Assembly: GCA_965227945.1 (NCBI GenBank)
Contig: CBDDGQ010000006.1
Location: 1,798,001-1,862,000, forward strand
Source: Azorhizobium sp965227945
GTDB lineage: Bacteria > Pseudomonadota > Alphaproteobacteria > Rhizobiales > Xanthobacteraceae
Length of the DNA stretch: 64,000 nucleotides
Direction of reading: 5' to 3'
A model generated the notes under the pieces. It worked only from the letters and a program-made list of their open reading frames with translations, did not search any database and had not been told where the DNA came from. The position numbers and the translations under genes are program-made. This document shows, in pieces, positions 38,849 to 51,750 of this stretch; position 1 is the stretch's first letter; every line of letters starts with the position of its first letter.

Positions 38849-38904
38849 TTGACAGGTTTCATGATGAGCGTCATTTAAGCTGCAATGATGATTGATGTCA
38901 TCAT
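38849..38904 (+). promoter_or_regulatory. TetR operator palindromes overlapping the MFS promoter
   Basis: A -35 like TTGACA (38849-38854) is followed by ATGA-GCG-TCAT (38864-38874) and by a larger palindrome, ATGATGA (38885-38891) with TCATCAT (38898-38904). Both sites lie between the divergent tetR and MFS genes. Confidence 0.55.
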
Positions 38905-38962
38905 AAACCCCGGCGATCGGCAAGGGTGTCGGCCGGGGGTGCGCCCTGTGAAAGGCCCAGAC

Positions 38963-40240
38963 ATGGTCTCCCGCCTCCTCGCTGCCGCTCTGGCCCGCCG
39001 GAACATTCACTATGGCTGGGTGGTGGTGGCCGTCACCTTCCTCATCATGCTGGTCTCGGCGGGCGCCGTGGGGGCGCCCGGGGTGCTTCTGCTCCCCTTG
39101 CAGCGGGAGTTCGGCTGGTCCACCGCCGACATCTCCACCGCTCTGGCGGTGCGGCTGCTGCTGTTCGGCCTGATGGGCCCGTTCGCCGCCGCCCTCATCA
39201 ACCGCTTTGGCGTCCGCCGGGTGATCCTGGTCTCCGCCAGCCTGGTGGCGGGGGGGCTGGGCCTGTCGCTGCTGATGACCCAGGTCTGGCAATTGGTGCT
39301 GCTGTGGGGCGTGGTGGTGGGATTTGGCACCGGCATGACCGCTTTGGTGCTGGGCGCCACCGTGGCCACCCGCTGGTTCTCCACCCGGCGCGGTCTGGTG
39401 ATCGGTCTGCTCACCGCCAGCTCCGCCACCGGGCAACTGGTCTTCATGCCCGCTTTGGCCGCGATCTCGGCGGCGTGGGGGTGGCGCTGGGCGCTGGGCT
39501 TGTTGTGCCTGCTGCTGGTCGCCGCCGCCCTGGCCGCCCTCGTTTTGATGCGCGACCGTCCCTATGACCTCAATCTGGCGCCCTTCGGCGAGACCGGCCC
39601 CGCCGTGGCGCCGCCCCCGCCGCCCGCCTCGGTGATGACCGCCTCGCTGGACGCCTTGCGCCTGGCGGCGGGCACCCGGGTGTTCTGGGTGCTGTTCGCC
39701 AGTTTCTTCATCTGCGGCGCCAGCACCAATGGCCTGATCCAGACTCATCTCATCTCGCTATGCGCCGACTACGGCATTGCCGAAGTGAGCGCCGCCGGCA
39801 TGCTGGCGGTGATCGGCGTGTTCGATTTCTTCGGCACGGTGGCCTCGGGCTGGTTGTCCGACCGCTATGACAATCGCTGGCTGCTGTTCTGGTATTACGG
39901 CCTGCGCGGGCTCTCCCTGCTCTATCTGCCCTTCTCCGACTTCACCTTCTACGGCCTGTCGATCTTCGCGGTCTTCTACGGCCTGGACTGGATCGCCACC
40001 GTCCCGCCCACCGTGCGCATGACCGCCGAGCGGTTCGGCCGGGAGAAGGCCAATCTGGTGTTCGGCTGGATCTTCGCCGGGCATCAGATGGGGGCCGCCA
40101 CCGCCGCCGTCGGCGCCGGTTTCAGCCGCAGCCTGCTGGACAGCTATCTGCCGGCCTTCTTCGGGGCCGGGCTGCTGTGCCTCTTCGCCGCCGTGCTGGT
40201 GCGCACGCTCTCCCGCCCGGCGCCGGCGTCCGTGTCCTGA
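38963..40240 (+). CDS. Major facilitator superfamily transporter
   Basis: The 425-residue protein has 12 predicted membrane helices. WVVVAVTFLIMLVSAGAVGAPGVLLLPLQREFGWS and the loop GWLSDRYDNR fit the monocarboxylate/oxalate-formate antiporter branch of MFS. ATG 38963, after AAAGG, is chosen because an upstream ATG at 38885 lies inside the operator palindrome. Control by the divergent TetR protein is likely. The substrate is unknown. Confidence 0.9.
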   Translation: MVSRLLAAALARRNIHYGWVVVAVTFLIMLVSAGAVGAPGVLLLPLQREFGWSTADISTALAVRLLLFGLMGPFAAALINRFGVRRVILVSASLVAGGLGLSLLMTQVWQLVLLWGVVVGFGTGMTALVLGATVATRWFSTRRGLVIGLLTASSATGQLVFMPALAAISAAWGWRWALGLLCLLLVAAALAALVLMRDRPYDLNLAPFGETGPAVAPPPPPASVMTASLDALRLAAGTRVFWVLFASFFICGASTNGLIQTHLISLCADYGIAEVSAAGMLAVIGVFDFFGTVASGWLSDRYDNRWLLFWYYGLRGLSLLYLPFSDFTFYGLSIFAVFYGLDWIATVPPTVRMTAERFGREKANLVFGWIFAGHQMGAATAAVGAGFSRSLLDSYLPAFFGAGLLCLFAAVLVRTLSRPAPASVS

Positions 40241-40320
40241 GGGGCCGGGGGATCCCCGGGCGAGGGAACCGGTACGCGCCAGCGGCCGTTCCTCGCACAG
40301 GGACCATTCATGAGGCCGCC

Positions 40321-40575
40321 ATGACCAGCCGTGACGAGCAGATCCGCATCCAGGCCCACGCGCTCTGGGAGCAAGAAGGCAAGCCGGAAGGACGCGCTGA
40401 AGCCCATTGGGACATGGCGCGGGAGATCCTCGCCCAGAAGGACGGCTATCTCGACACCACCACCCCGGTGGCCGAGGCGGTGGAAGCGCCGGCGGAAGAG
40501 GCGGCCATCCAGGACAATCTGGGCAGTTTCCCCACTTTGACGGATCAGGACGAGCAGCAGCCACCGCGCAAGTGA
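40321..40575 (+). CDS. DUF2934 protein
   Basis: This 84-residue acidic protein has the DUF2934 signature: IRIQAHALWEQEGKPEGRAEAHWDMAREIL near the N-terminus, followed by an Ala/Glu-rich tail. The family is common in Hyphomicrobiales and has no known role. It is the last protein gene before the rRNA operon. Confidence 0.87.
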   Translation: MTSRDEQIRIQAHALWEQEGKPEGRAEAHWDMAREILAQKDGYLDTTTPVAEAVEAPAEEAAIQDNLGSFPTLTDQDEQQPPRK

Positions 40576-41056
40576 GGCGGCGGGGATCTTCGGTGCGCCT
40601 GCGAGACGCCGGCGCGGGGGCAGGCCCGCAATCGCGGCCGGGGGGGCGCCAGACGCGCTAAACCGCCCAATTCCCCGGAATCCCCCGAAGAAAACTCATA
40701 AACCACTGAGAATGCTTCGGAATTATTTTCCAGCCTCGCCTGCGGCGGAGCTCCAAGACGCCGTTCGACGGCCCTCCGAGGGGGGTCCCGGGGGCGGAAA
40801 CGGGCCCGGAACTGAGCCGACGACGTTTTTTTCAAAAATTCGTTCTCGGGGCCGAAACCCATTGCCAGCATTGGATTTGCAAGCCTCGGGACAGCCTCTG
40901 GCGGCATGCTGGAAAATGCCCGACAGACCCGGAAATCGGCATTTGCACACAGGCCCTTGCGGGGCCGCAAATCCTGATTAATTATGGGGTCACGGCGCCT
41001 CTGAGCCTCCGCTGTCCACAGCGAGGGTAGGAACCCTGTTTCCCGTTTTTCGGGTG
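40576..41056. other. Gene-free region upstream of the rRNA promoter
   Basis: No protein frame looks real here. It has short AT-rich patches (40690-40730, 40825-40845) typical of upstream activating DNA. A weaker promoter-like pair may lie near 40960-40990 (TTGCGG, 17 bases, AATTAT), which could be a second rRNA promoter. Confidence 0.4.
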
Positions 41057-41085
41057 TTGACAGGAAAAAGGGCGCCCCCTATAAA
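41057..41085 (+). promoter_or_regulatory. Main rRNA operon promoter
   Basis: TTGACA (41057-41062) and TATAAA (41080-41085) are separated by exactly 17 bases, with a GC-rich segment just downstream as expected for a growth-controlled promoter. It lies about 480 bases before the 16S gene. Confidence 0.85.
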
Positions 41086-41563
41086 CCGCCCAACGACGAC
41101 GGGCCGCGGCGAAACGCGGTGCCGGCGCCGCCGACGCTCCTCACGACTTCGCTGTTGTGACCGCCGGTTGAATGACCGGATGAAGAGCTGTCGGTTCTGC
41201 TCTAGGGCGGAGGGGATTTGGACTGGACGGGCTTCGGCCTTTCGGGTTCTGCGATCTTCGGGCGTAGACGTTTCGGGGTTTAGGCCCCAAGGAGCTTCGG
41301 CTTCGGAGACTTTCGGGTCTCTTGAGATCTTCGGATCTCGTGCTGTTTGACAGGTTGAAGAGAAGAAAGAGAAACGTGGACGGCGGAGTCCTTGCGGGTC
41401 TCTTGGGTCTTCGGGAGTGATCCTGGGGGTTTGAGAGATCGAGAATGACTTCGGCGGTCGACGTAACTCCGGACTTTTTGCCTCGCGAGAGCGATGCAGA
41501 TTGTTCCGACCTCGTCATAGATGAGAGTTTTACGTTTTGACTTAGCCAAATCAAACTCAATAC
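41086..41563 (+). ncRNA. rRNA operon leader transcript
   Basis: The leader is rich in TTCG-capped hairpins, for instance GAGATC-TTCG-GATCTC at 41324-41339. A boxA-like antitermination site TGCTGTTTGACA lies at 41341-41352. The last bases should pair with the 16S-tRNA spacer for RNase III processing. Confidence 0.6.
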
Positions 41564-43055
<1,492 letters not shown>

Positions 43056-43289
43056 GATCTTTCAGTATCCCTTTGAACTTCGGTTCATCCGGATCTATCG
43101 GATCTCTTAGGATATCAGCTGGCCATTGGAACTGCCTCACGCAGTTTCGTGGACTGGCATTGGCGGGACACCGCCGTCTTCGTTTCTCTTTCTTCGCGGA
43201 CAACGCTTGACGCCACAGGGTCGCCTGAGTGTCGGACGTGAATGGTCATTGACCGTTCATGCCTGATCGCTAAGGTACGGCCCGGTTTC

Positions 43290-43366
<77 letters not shown>

Positions 43367-43432
43367 CCATTCCAGTCGGTGGATCTGGCACGATCAGTTC
43401 GATGATCTTGGCTCAGAGCACTGCTTTCCTAA

Positions 43433-43508
43433 GGGGCCATAGCTCAGTTGGGAGAGCGCGTGCTTTGCAAGCATGAGGTCGTCGGTTCGATCCCGTCTGG
43501 CTCCACCA
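43433..43508 (+). tRNA. tRNA-Ala (TGC)
   Basis: The 76-base cloverleaf has acceptor GGGGCCA/TGGCTCC, anticodon loop TTTGCAA and an encoded CCA. It follows tRNA-Ile in the spacer, the usual order. Confidence 0.97.
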
Positions 43509-43929
43509 TCCTCCAGAACGCCGGTCGCCGGTTTGTTTCCCCGTGATTGGGGAATGAACCTGGCGCCATTCTGGTCCTGGGTTGGTGCGTTTGTGTCCAA
43601 GCAACTCTCCTTGAAGCCATCGGGCTTTGGAGAGGCTGTCCGCGAAAATATGTTCTTGTTGGCAGGATCTGATGATCCTGTTCGACCTGGCTGTCTGACA
43701 TTGTGAATCTGGGCATTATTCGATCTGCACTCCGAAAGGATTGCGGGTTGTGATGCGAACTCTGGTCCCCTGGATCAAGCTCGCAGACGCAATCACCGTG
43801 CGCTGACCGCGACGGGATCGGAAATGCTGAAGCTGGTCTTTAGAAATACCGTTCAGCCGTTTGGCTTTTCGAACTTCGGTTCGAAAAGTTTCAAGCCTCT
43901 GCCGAGGGGTGGGCATGGACGATGAGAGC
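43509..43929 (+). other. tRNA-Ala to 23S spacer
   Basis: This 421-base transcribed spacer has no gene. Its 3' part should base-pair with sequence after the 23S gene to form the RNase III processing stem. Confidence 0.6.
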
Positions 43930-46760
<2,831 letters not shown>

Positions 46761-46861
46761 TTCTCATCCTCCATGTCCATCCCACATGAGGAACGGCCCC
46801 CTGCCACAGCGCAGACGCGGGCCCCTAAAACCAGCTTCATCCCTTCACATGTGCTTCGCCG

Positions 46862-46978
46862 GCCTGGTGGCTATTGCGAGGAGCCTGAACCCGATCCCAT
46901 CCCGAACTCGGCCGTTAAACTTCTCTGCGCCAATGGTACTTCATCTCAAGATGCGGGAGAGTAGGTCGCTGCCAGGCC
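46862..46978 (+). rRNA. rrf: 5S ribosomal RNA
   Basis: The gene begins GCCTGGTGGCTATTGCG and ends GTCGCTGCCAGGC, with the closing stem CCTGG/CCAGG and the central CCCGATCCCATCCCGAACTC. No tRNA-fMet follows it, unlike many alphaproteobacterial rRNA operons. Confidence 0.97.
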
Positions 46979-47017
46979 TGCAAAGCACATGCGAAGATCA
47001 GCCCAGATCACAATCCC

Positions 47018-47055
47018 AAAAAGCCCCCATCGGTGAAAACCGACGGGGGCTTTTT
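47018..47055 (+). terminator. rRNA operon terminator
   Basis: AAAAAGCCCCC (47018-47028) pairs with GGGGGCTTTTT (47045-47055); the inner part TCGGT-GAAA-ACCGA extends the stem. The T-runs suggest it works in both directions, also serving the minus-strand gene at 47142. Confidence 0.9.
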
Positions 47056-47141
47056 GCTGTCCGAAAAACCAGAGCCACAACCCGCGCTCCCACGCGCCAA
47101 ACGCCGGAAACGCACCGATCCCAACCCGTCCGGCCGCCCGG

Positions 47142-47576
47142 TCAGGGGCGGATCTCGCCTTCGTCCTCGCCGTCCCAATAGCGGATGACCTCCGCCCGGA
47201 CGTGGATCAGCACCATGTTCGGCGTGTCGATGCCGTCCGGGAAATAGCGGTCCAGGTCCGCCGTCCAATGATCGGCGAACGCGGCCTTGTCCGCGATGAG
47301 CTGGGCGCCGCCCGCCACGGCGATGAACAGCGGCGGCCCGCCCAGAAGCCCGACGGCGCCGGTATAGGAGAGGCCGACCTTCGTGTTGGCGCGGATCTCG
47401 GCCACCTTGCGGGAATCGGCATAAGCGAAGAAATAGCTGTCGCCCTCATAGGCGACATCGCCATTGTTGCTCATGGGCCGCCCCGTCACGCCGCCGTCGC
47501 GGGAGATCGTGGTCAGCATTGCAAAATCAAGTTTGGCCATCTTCTTCGACAGATCCGCCAGGCTGAGGTTCGACAT
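47142..47576 (-). CDS. Pyridoxamine 5'-phosphate oxidase family (general stress protein 26-like)
   Basis: The 144-residue protein has a split-barrel flavin-binding fold. FAMLTTISRDGGVTGRPMSNNGDVAYEGDSYFFAYADSRKVAEI is the typical core of the general stress protein 26 group, which binds FMN or F420-like cofactors but is not the vitamin B6 enzyme. GGAG precedes the ATG. It converges on the rRNA operon. Confidence 0.87.
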   Translation of the reverse strand: MSNLSLADLSKKMAKLDFAMLTTISRDGGVTGRPMSNNGDVAYEGDSYFFAYADSRKVAEIRANTKVGLSYTGAVGLLGGPPLFIAVAGGAQLIADKAAFADHWTADLDRYFPDGIDTPNMVLIHVRAEVIRYWDGEDEGEIRP

Positions 47577-47712
47577 GAGCGCTCCATAGATCCACCTGCC
47601 AGAGCCGGCAGGCCTCCCTCAACCGGACCAGCCACTCCCCAGTTCCCCGCCCCCTCGCGGCCGACGGGATCGTGATCGCCGCGCACGGTCGGACCGGGCC
47701 GCCGGGCCCACC

Positions 47713-48099
47713 TCAGACCGGCGCAAAGTCGGCGGGATGCGCCCGGAACATGATCTCGAAGCGCGCCCAGAGGGCGGCGTCGTCGGGAACGATCGACCGG
47801 TAGCGCGTCGTCAGGTCGTCACGCCAGGGATCGTCCCCTCCGGCGGTGTCCGGCATCACCGTCCCGTCATCGATGAGATCGGCCACCGCGCCCAAGCCGA
47901 AATATCGGTAGCCCGCCTGGGCTCCGTCCAATACGCCTTCGGCGCCTAAGGACTCACAGGCGTGCAGGACGCCGCCATTCATGGCGAGGCCATGAAAGAG
48001 CAGCATCTCCTCCAGCGCCAGATCGCCCGGCCGCGGATCCAGGGCAAGACTCTCGCCGGCGCGGTTCCACACCGCTGTCGCGTCCGCATCGTTGAACAT
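47713..48099 (-). CDS. Uncharacterised small protein, possibly DUF4375/DMP19-like
   Basis: The 128-residue acidic protein starts at ATG 48099, with GGAGG five bases upstream; the frame continues further upstream to 48213 but lacks a signal. It contains LFHGLAMNGGVLHACESLGAEGVLDGAQAGYRYFGLGAVADLI, which resembles DMP19/DUF4375 proteins where GG and GA positions are kept. Assignment to that family is tentative. The final part DDPWRDDLTTRYRSIVPDD is acidic. The function is unknown. Confidence 0.7.
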   Translation of the reverse strand: MFNDADATAVWNRAGESLALDPRPGDLALEEMLLFHGLAMNGGVLHACESLGAEGVLDGAQAGYRYFGLGAVADLIDDGTVMPDTAGGDDPWRDDLTTRYRSIVPDDAALWARFEIMFRAHPADFAPV

Positions 48100-48211
48100 G
48101 TGGCCCTCCCAAGATTGGGCGCAGTGGCCAGCCCCGTGCCGGGGCCGGCGCGCGTGCCGCGCCCATCCCGGATCATCGCCGAATTCTGAGTGGAGTGCGC
48201 CGCGCAGGGGC

Positions 48212-48246
48212 AAAAAAAAGCCCCCCGCGCGCAGGCGGAGGGCTTC
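48212..48246 (-). terminator. Terminator downstream of irr
   Basis: On the minus strand, GCCCTCCGC pairs with GCGGGGGGC and is followed by eight T. It lies about 60 bases past the irr stop codon. Confidence 0.8.
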
Positions 48247-48306
48247 GATCTCAAGCCGCGGTCCCGATCCGGACCGGCGCCGCGCCGGCGCCGTCAGATC
48301 CGGGGC

Positions 48307-48852
48307 TCACGCCTTCGCGGGGGACTTCCGACGCAGCCGCACCACCACGTCCACGCGCGCCACTTCGAAGCCCTCGGGGGCCTCCGGCAGGCGGTCCACG
48401 GTGACCTGGGTGTGGGGGATGTCGAGCAGTTCGTTATGGCCCTCGACATAGAAATGATGGTGGTCGGAGGCATTGGTGTCGAAATAGGTCTTCGACCCGT
48501 CCACCGCCACTTCGCGCAGCAGCGTCACTTCGGTGAACTGGTGCAGCGTGTTGTACACGGTGGCCAGCGACACCGGGAAGCGGGCGCGGATGGCCTCTTC
48601 GTGCAGCATTTCGGCGGTGACGTGTCGGTCGCCCTTGGCGAACAGCAGCCAGCCCAGCGCCAGACGCTGACGGGTGGGGCGCAGGCCCACTTCCCGCAGC
48701 ATCTCGCGGACGTCATGGAACGGGCAGCCGTTCCGCCGCGCCGTCGTCACATCCCGGAGCTGGGCCACCGGAAGTACGGCCTCATCCTGATCGGCCTGAA
48801 GGCGGGTCATCCCGCTGGCCAGGCTCGTTCTGATACGGGTCATCTCGCTCAT
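48307..48852 (-). CDS. irr: Iron response regulator Irr (Fur family)
   Basis: Irr is a heme-responsive Fur-family regulator that controls iron uptake and heme synthesis when iron is scarce. The 181-residue protein has a heme regulatory motif GCPFHDV with Cys43, a winged helix (GLRPTRQRLALGWLLFAKGDRHVTAEML, ATVYNTLHQFTE), and the second heme site His131-His133 (SDHHHFYVEG). Both features match Bradyrhizobium Irr. Up to 30 residues before the motif are not conserved, so a downstream start is possible. It is divergent from dsbB. Confidence 0.93.
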   Translation of the reverse strand: MSEMTRIRTSLASGMTRLQADQDEAVLPVAQLRDVTTARRNGCPFHDVREMLREVGLRPTRQRLALGWLLFAKGDRHVTAEMLHEEAIRARFPVSLATVYNTLHQFTEVTLLREVAVDGSKTYFDTNASDHHHFYVEGHNELLDIPHTQVTVDRLPEAPEGFEVARVDVVVRLRRKSPAKA

Positions 48853-49146
48853 GGTCGCGCTAGCAATCTTGCTGTGGCAATCGTTTCACATTTGGTAGCC
48901 GACCAATGGGCGGCCACGCCAAGCTTTTCCTATACCGGATCGCTCCGCGGATTGCCACTCTTACAGATTGGAGCTGGACTAATGTAAATCAATAGCGCCA
49001 ATGCCTCGCTCGTGATGCATGCCGGCGGCCGGCGCCATGGACAGACGGGCGGACGCGGCGTATCCGGGCCGCACTGCGCCTGCGGACGCCGGCTTCCCGC
49101 CGCCGCCCCGCGGGGCGCAGAGGCCTTCGCTTGCAGGACGATCCCC

Positions 49147-49641
49147 GTGCTTCACCGTCTTACGCGCCCTCGCGCCGCTGCTCTTGTTGCGCTCGGCGCC
49201 GCCGCCGCCTTGGCGGCGGCCTGGGGCTTTCAGCTGCTGGGGGGGCTCGCGCCCTGTCCGCTCTGCCTCGACCAGCGGCTGCCCTATTATGCGGCGGTGC
49301 CGCTGGGTCTGCTGTTGGCGCTCGTCGCCCGGCGGTCGCCGCGGCTGGGGCAGATGGGCCTGCTGCTGCTGGCGGCGCTGATGGCGGTGGATGCGGGCAT
49401 TGCCATCTATCACGCCGGGGTGGAGTGGCAGCTCTGGGCCGGCCCCACCGCCTGCACCGGCAGCGCGCCGCCGGTGGTCAGCGACATTATGTCCGCCCTC
49501 AAGAGCACGCGTGTGCCGCGCTGTGACGAGGCGGCCTGGCGGATGGCGGGCATTTCCATGGCGGGCTGGAATGCGCTGCTGGCCCTCGGCCTGACGCTCC
49601 TCGCCCTGGCGGGCGCCTGCGCCCCGGCGCGGCGGGCCTGA
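49147..49641 (+). CDS. dsbB: Disulfide bond formation protein DsbB
   Basis: DsbB reoxidises DsbA and passes electrons to quinones. The 164-residue membrane protein has four helices, the first periplasmic Cys pair CPLC (Cys37, Cys40) and the second pair Cys103 and Cys126 (ACTGSAPP and VPRCDE). The start is GTG 49147 after AGGA; the frame further upstream lacks membrane character. With ccmG it belongs to periplasmic thiol chemistry. Confidence 0.9.
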   Translation: MLHRLTRPRAAALVALGAAAALAAAWGFQLLGGLAPCPLCLDQRLPYYAAVPLGLLLALVARRSPRLGQMGLLLLAALMAVDAGIAIYHAGVEWQLWAGPTACTGSAPPVVSDIMSALKSTRVPRCDEAAWRMAGISMAGWNALLALGLTLLALAGACAPARRA

Positions 49642-49657
49642 CCTTCAGCCGCGGGCG

Positions 49658-50215
49658 CTACGGATCCAGCTCGGTGTCCCAGTAGAGATAGTCCAGCCAG
49701 CTGTCATGCAGGTAGTTGGGCGGAAAGTGCCGTCCGTTCTGGTGCAGATCATGGACGCTGGGGTGATAGGGCTTCTGGGCCGGCCACATATGGGCATCGG
49801 CGGGCATCAGTCCGCCCTTGCGCAGATTGCAGGGCGAGCAGGCCGCCACCACGTTTTCCCAGGTGGTCTGGCCGCCGCGGGAGCGCGGGATCACGTGGTC
49901 GAAGGTCAGATCCTCGCGGGTGCCGCAATATTGGCAGGTGAAGCGGTCGCGCAGGAAGACGTTGAAGCGGGTGAAAGCGGGTTGTCGGGTCGGCTTGATG
50001 AAGGTGCGCAGCGAGACCACGCTGGGCAGGCGGAACTCGAAGCCCGGACTTCGCACCGCCTTGTCGTAATATTCGACAATATTCACCCGATCCAGGAACA
50101 CCGCCTTGATGGCATCCTGCCAGGACCAGACCGACAACGGGTAGTAGCTCAGCGGGCGGTAGTCCGCATTCAGCACGAGAGCTGGCCACGCCCCTGGGGA
50201 AATCGCAGCGGTCAA
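49658..50215 (-). CDS. HNH endonuclease family protein
   Basis: The 185-residue protein has ALVLNADYRPLSYYPLSVWSWQDAIKAVFLDRVNIVEYY and then an HNH nuclease domain: FTCQYCG (Cys94, Cys97), FDHVIPRSRGG (His107), TWENVVAACSPCN (Asn121, Cys126, Cys129). It is widespread in alphaproteobacteria as a housekeeping gene of unknown role. The start is TTG 50215 after AGGAG. An in-frame ATG at 50293 lies inside a promoter-like sequence, so it is less likely. A longer start remains possible. Confidence 0.85.
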   Translation of the reverse strand: MTAAISPGAWPALVLNADYRPLSYYPLSVWSWQDAIKAVFLDRVNIVEYYDKAVRSPGFEFRLPSVVSLRTFIKPTRQPAFTRFNVFLRDRFTCQYCGTREDLTFDHVIPRSRGGQTTWENVVAACSPCNLRKGGLMPADAHMWPAQKPYHPSVHDLHQNGRHFPPNYLHDSWLDYLYWDTELDP

Positions 50216-50279
50216 GGATTGTACTCCTCGCCCTCCATCCAAACCGAATCGAGCACCGCCCGATGGCACGGGCGGATAC

Positions 50280-50307
50280 TCTATAGGGACCATGTCACTC
50301 TTGTGAA
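50280..50307 (-). promoter_or_regulatory. Candidate promoter of the HNH gene
   Basis: On the minus strand TTCACA (50302-50307) and TATAGA (50280-50285) are 16 bases apart. It overlaps the 3' end of the upstream hydrolase gene. Confidence 0.45.
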
Positions 50308-50987
50308 GCCGTCGCGCGGCGCAGCGGCGCGCCGGCGCCGGCCGCCAGCCGCGCGGCGATGAACGCGCCCGCGTGATAGAGGGCGCCATCGTCGATGCCG
50401 TGGCCAAGGCCATGGCTCAGATGCCATTCCGCCGGCACGCCGGCTTCTGCCAGGGCAAAGGCGGAGGCGAACATGGCGTCCACCGGAATCAGCTCGTCCA
50501 CGGTGCCATGCATGAGCAGCACCGGCGGCACGCTGCGGGCCGGACCGGCCTCCGGACGGGGCGGCAACAGGCCGGAGCACCCCACCACCGCGCCGGCCGC
50601 CTGCGGCGCGCTGATGCCCAGCGACAGGGCCATCATGGCCCCCTGGCTGAAGCCGAACAGGGCGAGGCGGTGAAACGGCAGGTTCAGCGCCGCTAGCTCT
50701 GCCGTGACGAATTGCATCAGGCCCGGCAGGGCTGCGGCGGTTCCGCGCACCAGTTCCTGCGGATCCCGCAACGAGAGCGGAAACCATTGCCGGCCCACGG
50801 GGGCTTCGACGCAGGGCTCGGGCGCGTGCGGGGCCACGAAGGCGGCGTGCGGCAGCAGGTCGGCCCAGGCGCCGCCGATGTCGATGAGGTCGCGCCCGTC
50901 AGCGCCATAGCCATGCAGCAGCACCACCAGCGCCTCCGCGGGGCGGCCCGAGCGGGGGGCGAGGCGAGGTCCATCGAGTGAGGGCAT
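50295..50987 (-). CDS. Phospholipase/carboxylesterase family hydrolase
   Basis: The 230-residue serine esterase has LLHGYGADGRDLIDIG (oxyanion hole), Ser114 (GFSQGAMMA), Asp164 (HGTVDELIP) and His196 (GLGHGIDD), the full triad of the carboxylesterase EstB/YpfH family. FVAPHAPEPC and GRQWFPLSLR are typical. ATG 50987 is chosen; upstream residues are not family-like. The AlkA-type gene ends 50 bases upstream on the same strand. Confidence 0.9.
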   Translation of the reverse strand: MPSLDGPRLAPRSGRPAEALVVLLHGYGADGRDLIDIGGAWADLLPHAAFVAPHAPEPCVEAPVGRQWFPLSLRDPQELVRGTAAALPGLMQFVTAELAALNLPFHRLALFGFSQGAMMALSLGISAPQAAGAVVGCSGLLPPRPEAGPARSVPPVLLMHGTVDELIPVDAMFASAFALAEAGVPAEWHLSHGLGHGIDDGALYHAGAFIAARLAAGAGAPLRRATASQE

Positions 50988-51036
50988 CAGGCGTTCCGGG
51001 CGGGAGGGAGCGGGCGGCGACAGGCCGGGCGGGCTG

Positions 51037-51702
51037 TCAGACGGGCGCGCCCAGGCGGGCGCGGCGGGCGCCATAATAGGCCCACAGAAGTTGCGCCGCC
51101 ACGCCGCGATAGGGCCGCCAGTCCTCGGCGATGGCCGCAAGCCCCATGGCCGAGGCCCGTCCCGGCAGGCCGAAGGCCTCCCCCGCCGCCACCTGCAGGG
51201 CGAGGTCGCCGTGGGGAAAGGCATCGCTGCGGCCGAGGCAGAACAGCAGATAGATGTCGGCGGTCCACAGGCCGATGCCCGGCAGGCGGGTGAGATAGGC
51301 CGCGGCAGCATCCGCCTCCAGGGTCTGCACCACCGCCAGATCCACCGTGCCGGCCTCCAGGGCGCGGGCGATGCCGGTGAGGGTGCGGATCTTGGGGGCG
51401 GACAGGCCGGCGGCCCGCAAGGCGGAGGGGTCCGCCGCCAGCAATGCGGTCACCGTGGGCGGCCCGCCCAGGGCGACCTCCAGCCGGGCGGAGATGGCAC
51501 GGGCGGCGGCGACGGACAGCTGCTGGGCCACCACCACGCCGGTGAGGCCGGCGAAATCCGGCGCCCGGCGGCGCAAGGTCAAGGGCCCGGCGGCTTCGGC
51601 CAGCGGCGGCAGGCGGTCGTCCAAGGCCAGCAAGGCGGCCAAGGCAGCATCGAAGACCGCCTGGTCGGCCAGATAAATTTCCAGATCCGCGGTCTGCGCC
51701 AT
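51037..51702 (-). CDS. DNA-3-methyladenine glycosylase II (AlkA-like)
   Basis: The 221-residue HhH-GPD protein excises alkylated purines. The helix-hairpin-helix is LPGIGLWTADIY (about 140-151), and Asp166 in FPHGDLALQ aligns with the catalytic Asp of AlkA. VVAQQLSVAAARAI is the typical pre-motif. It lacks the N-terminal domain of E. coli AlkA, as do many short homologues. GGGAG precedes ATG 51702. It is divergent from gluQ with only 48 bases between. Confidence 0.9.
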   Translation of the reverse strand: MAQTADLEIYLADQAVFDAALAALLALDDRLPPLAEAAGPLTLRRRAPDFAGLTGVVVAQQLSVAAARAISARLEVALGGPPTVTALLAADPSALRAAGLSAPKIRTLTGIARALEAGTVDLAVVQTLEADAAAAYLTRLPGIGLWTADIYLLFCLGRSDAFPHGDLALQVAAGEAFGLPGRASAMGLAAIAEDWRPYRGVAAQLLWAYYGARRARLGAPV

Positions 51703-51750
51703 CTCGTCTCCCTCGCCTGTCGGCCGGCGGCGTGCCATGACACCGAGGTC

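Noticed and set aside
38885..38962. Longer N-terminus of the MFS transporter from ATG 38885
   Set aside because: That ATG lies inside the operator palindrome and the added residues are not membrane-like.
46979..47017. tRNA-fMet after 5S rRNA
   Set aside because: The 39 bases before the terminator are too short and lack tRNA motifs.
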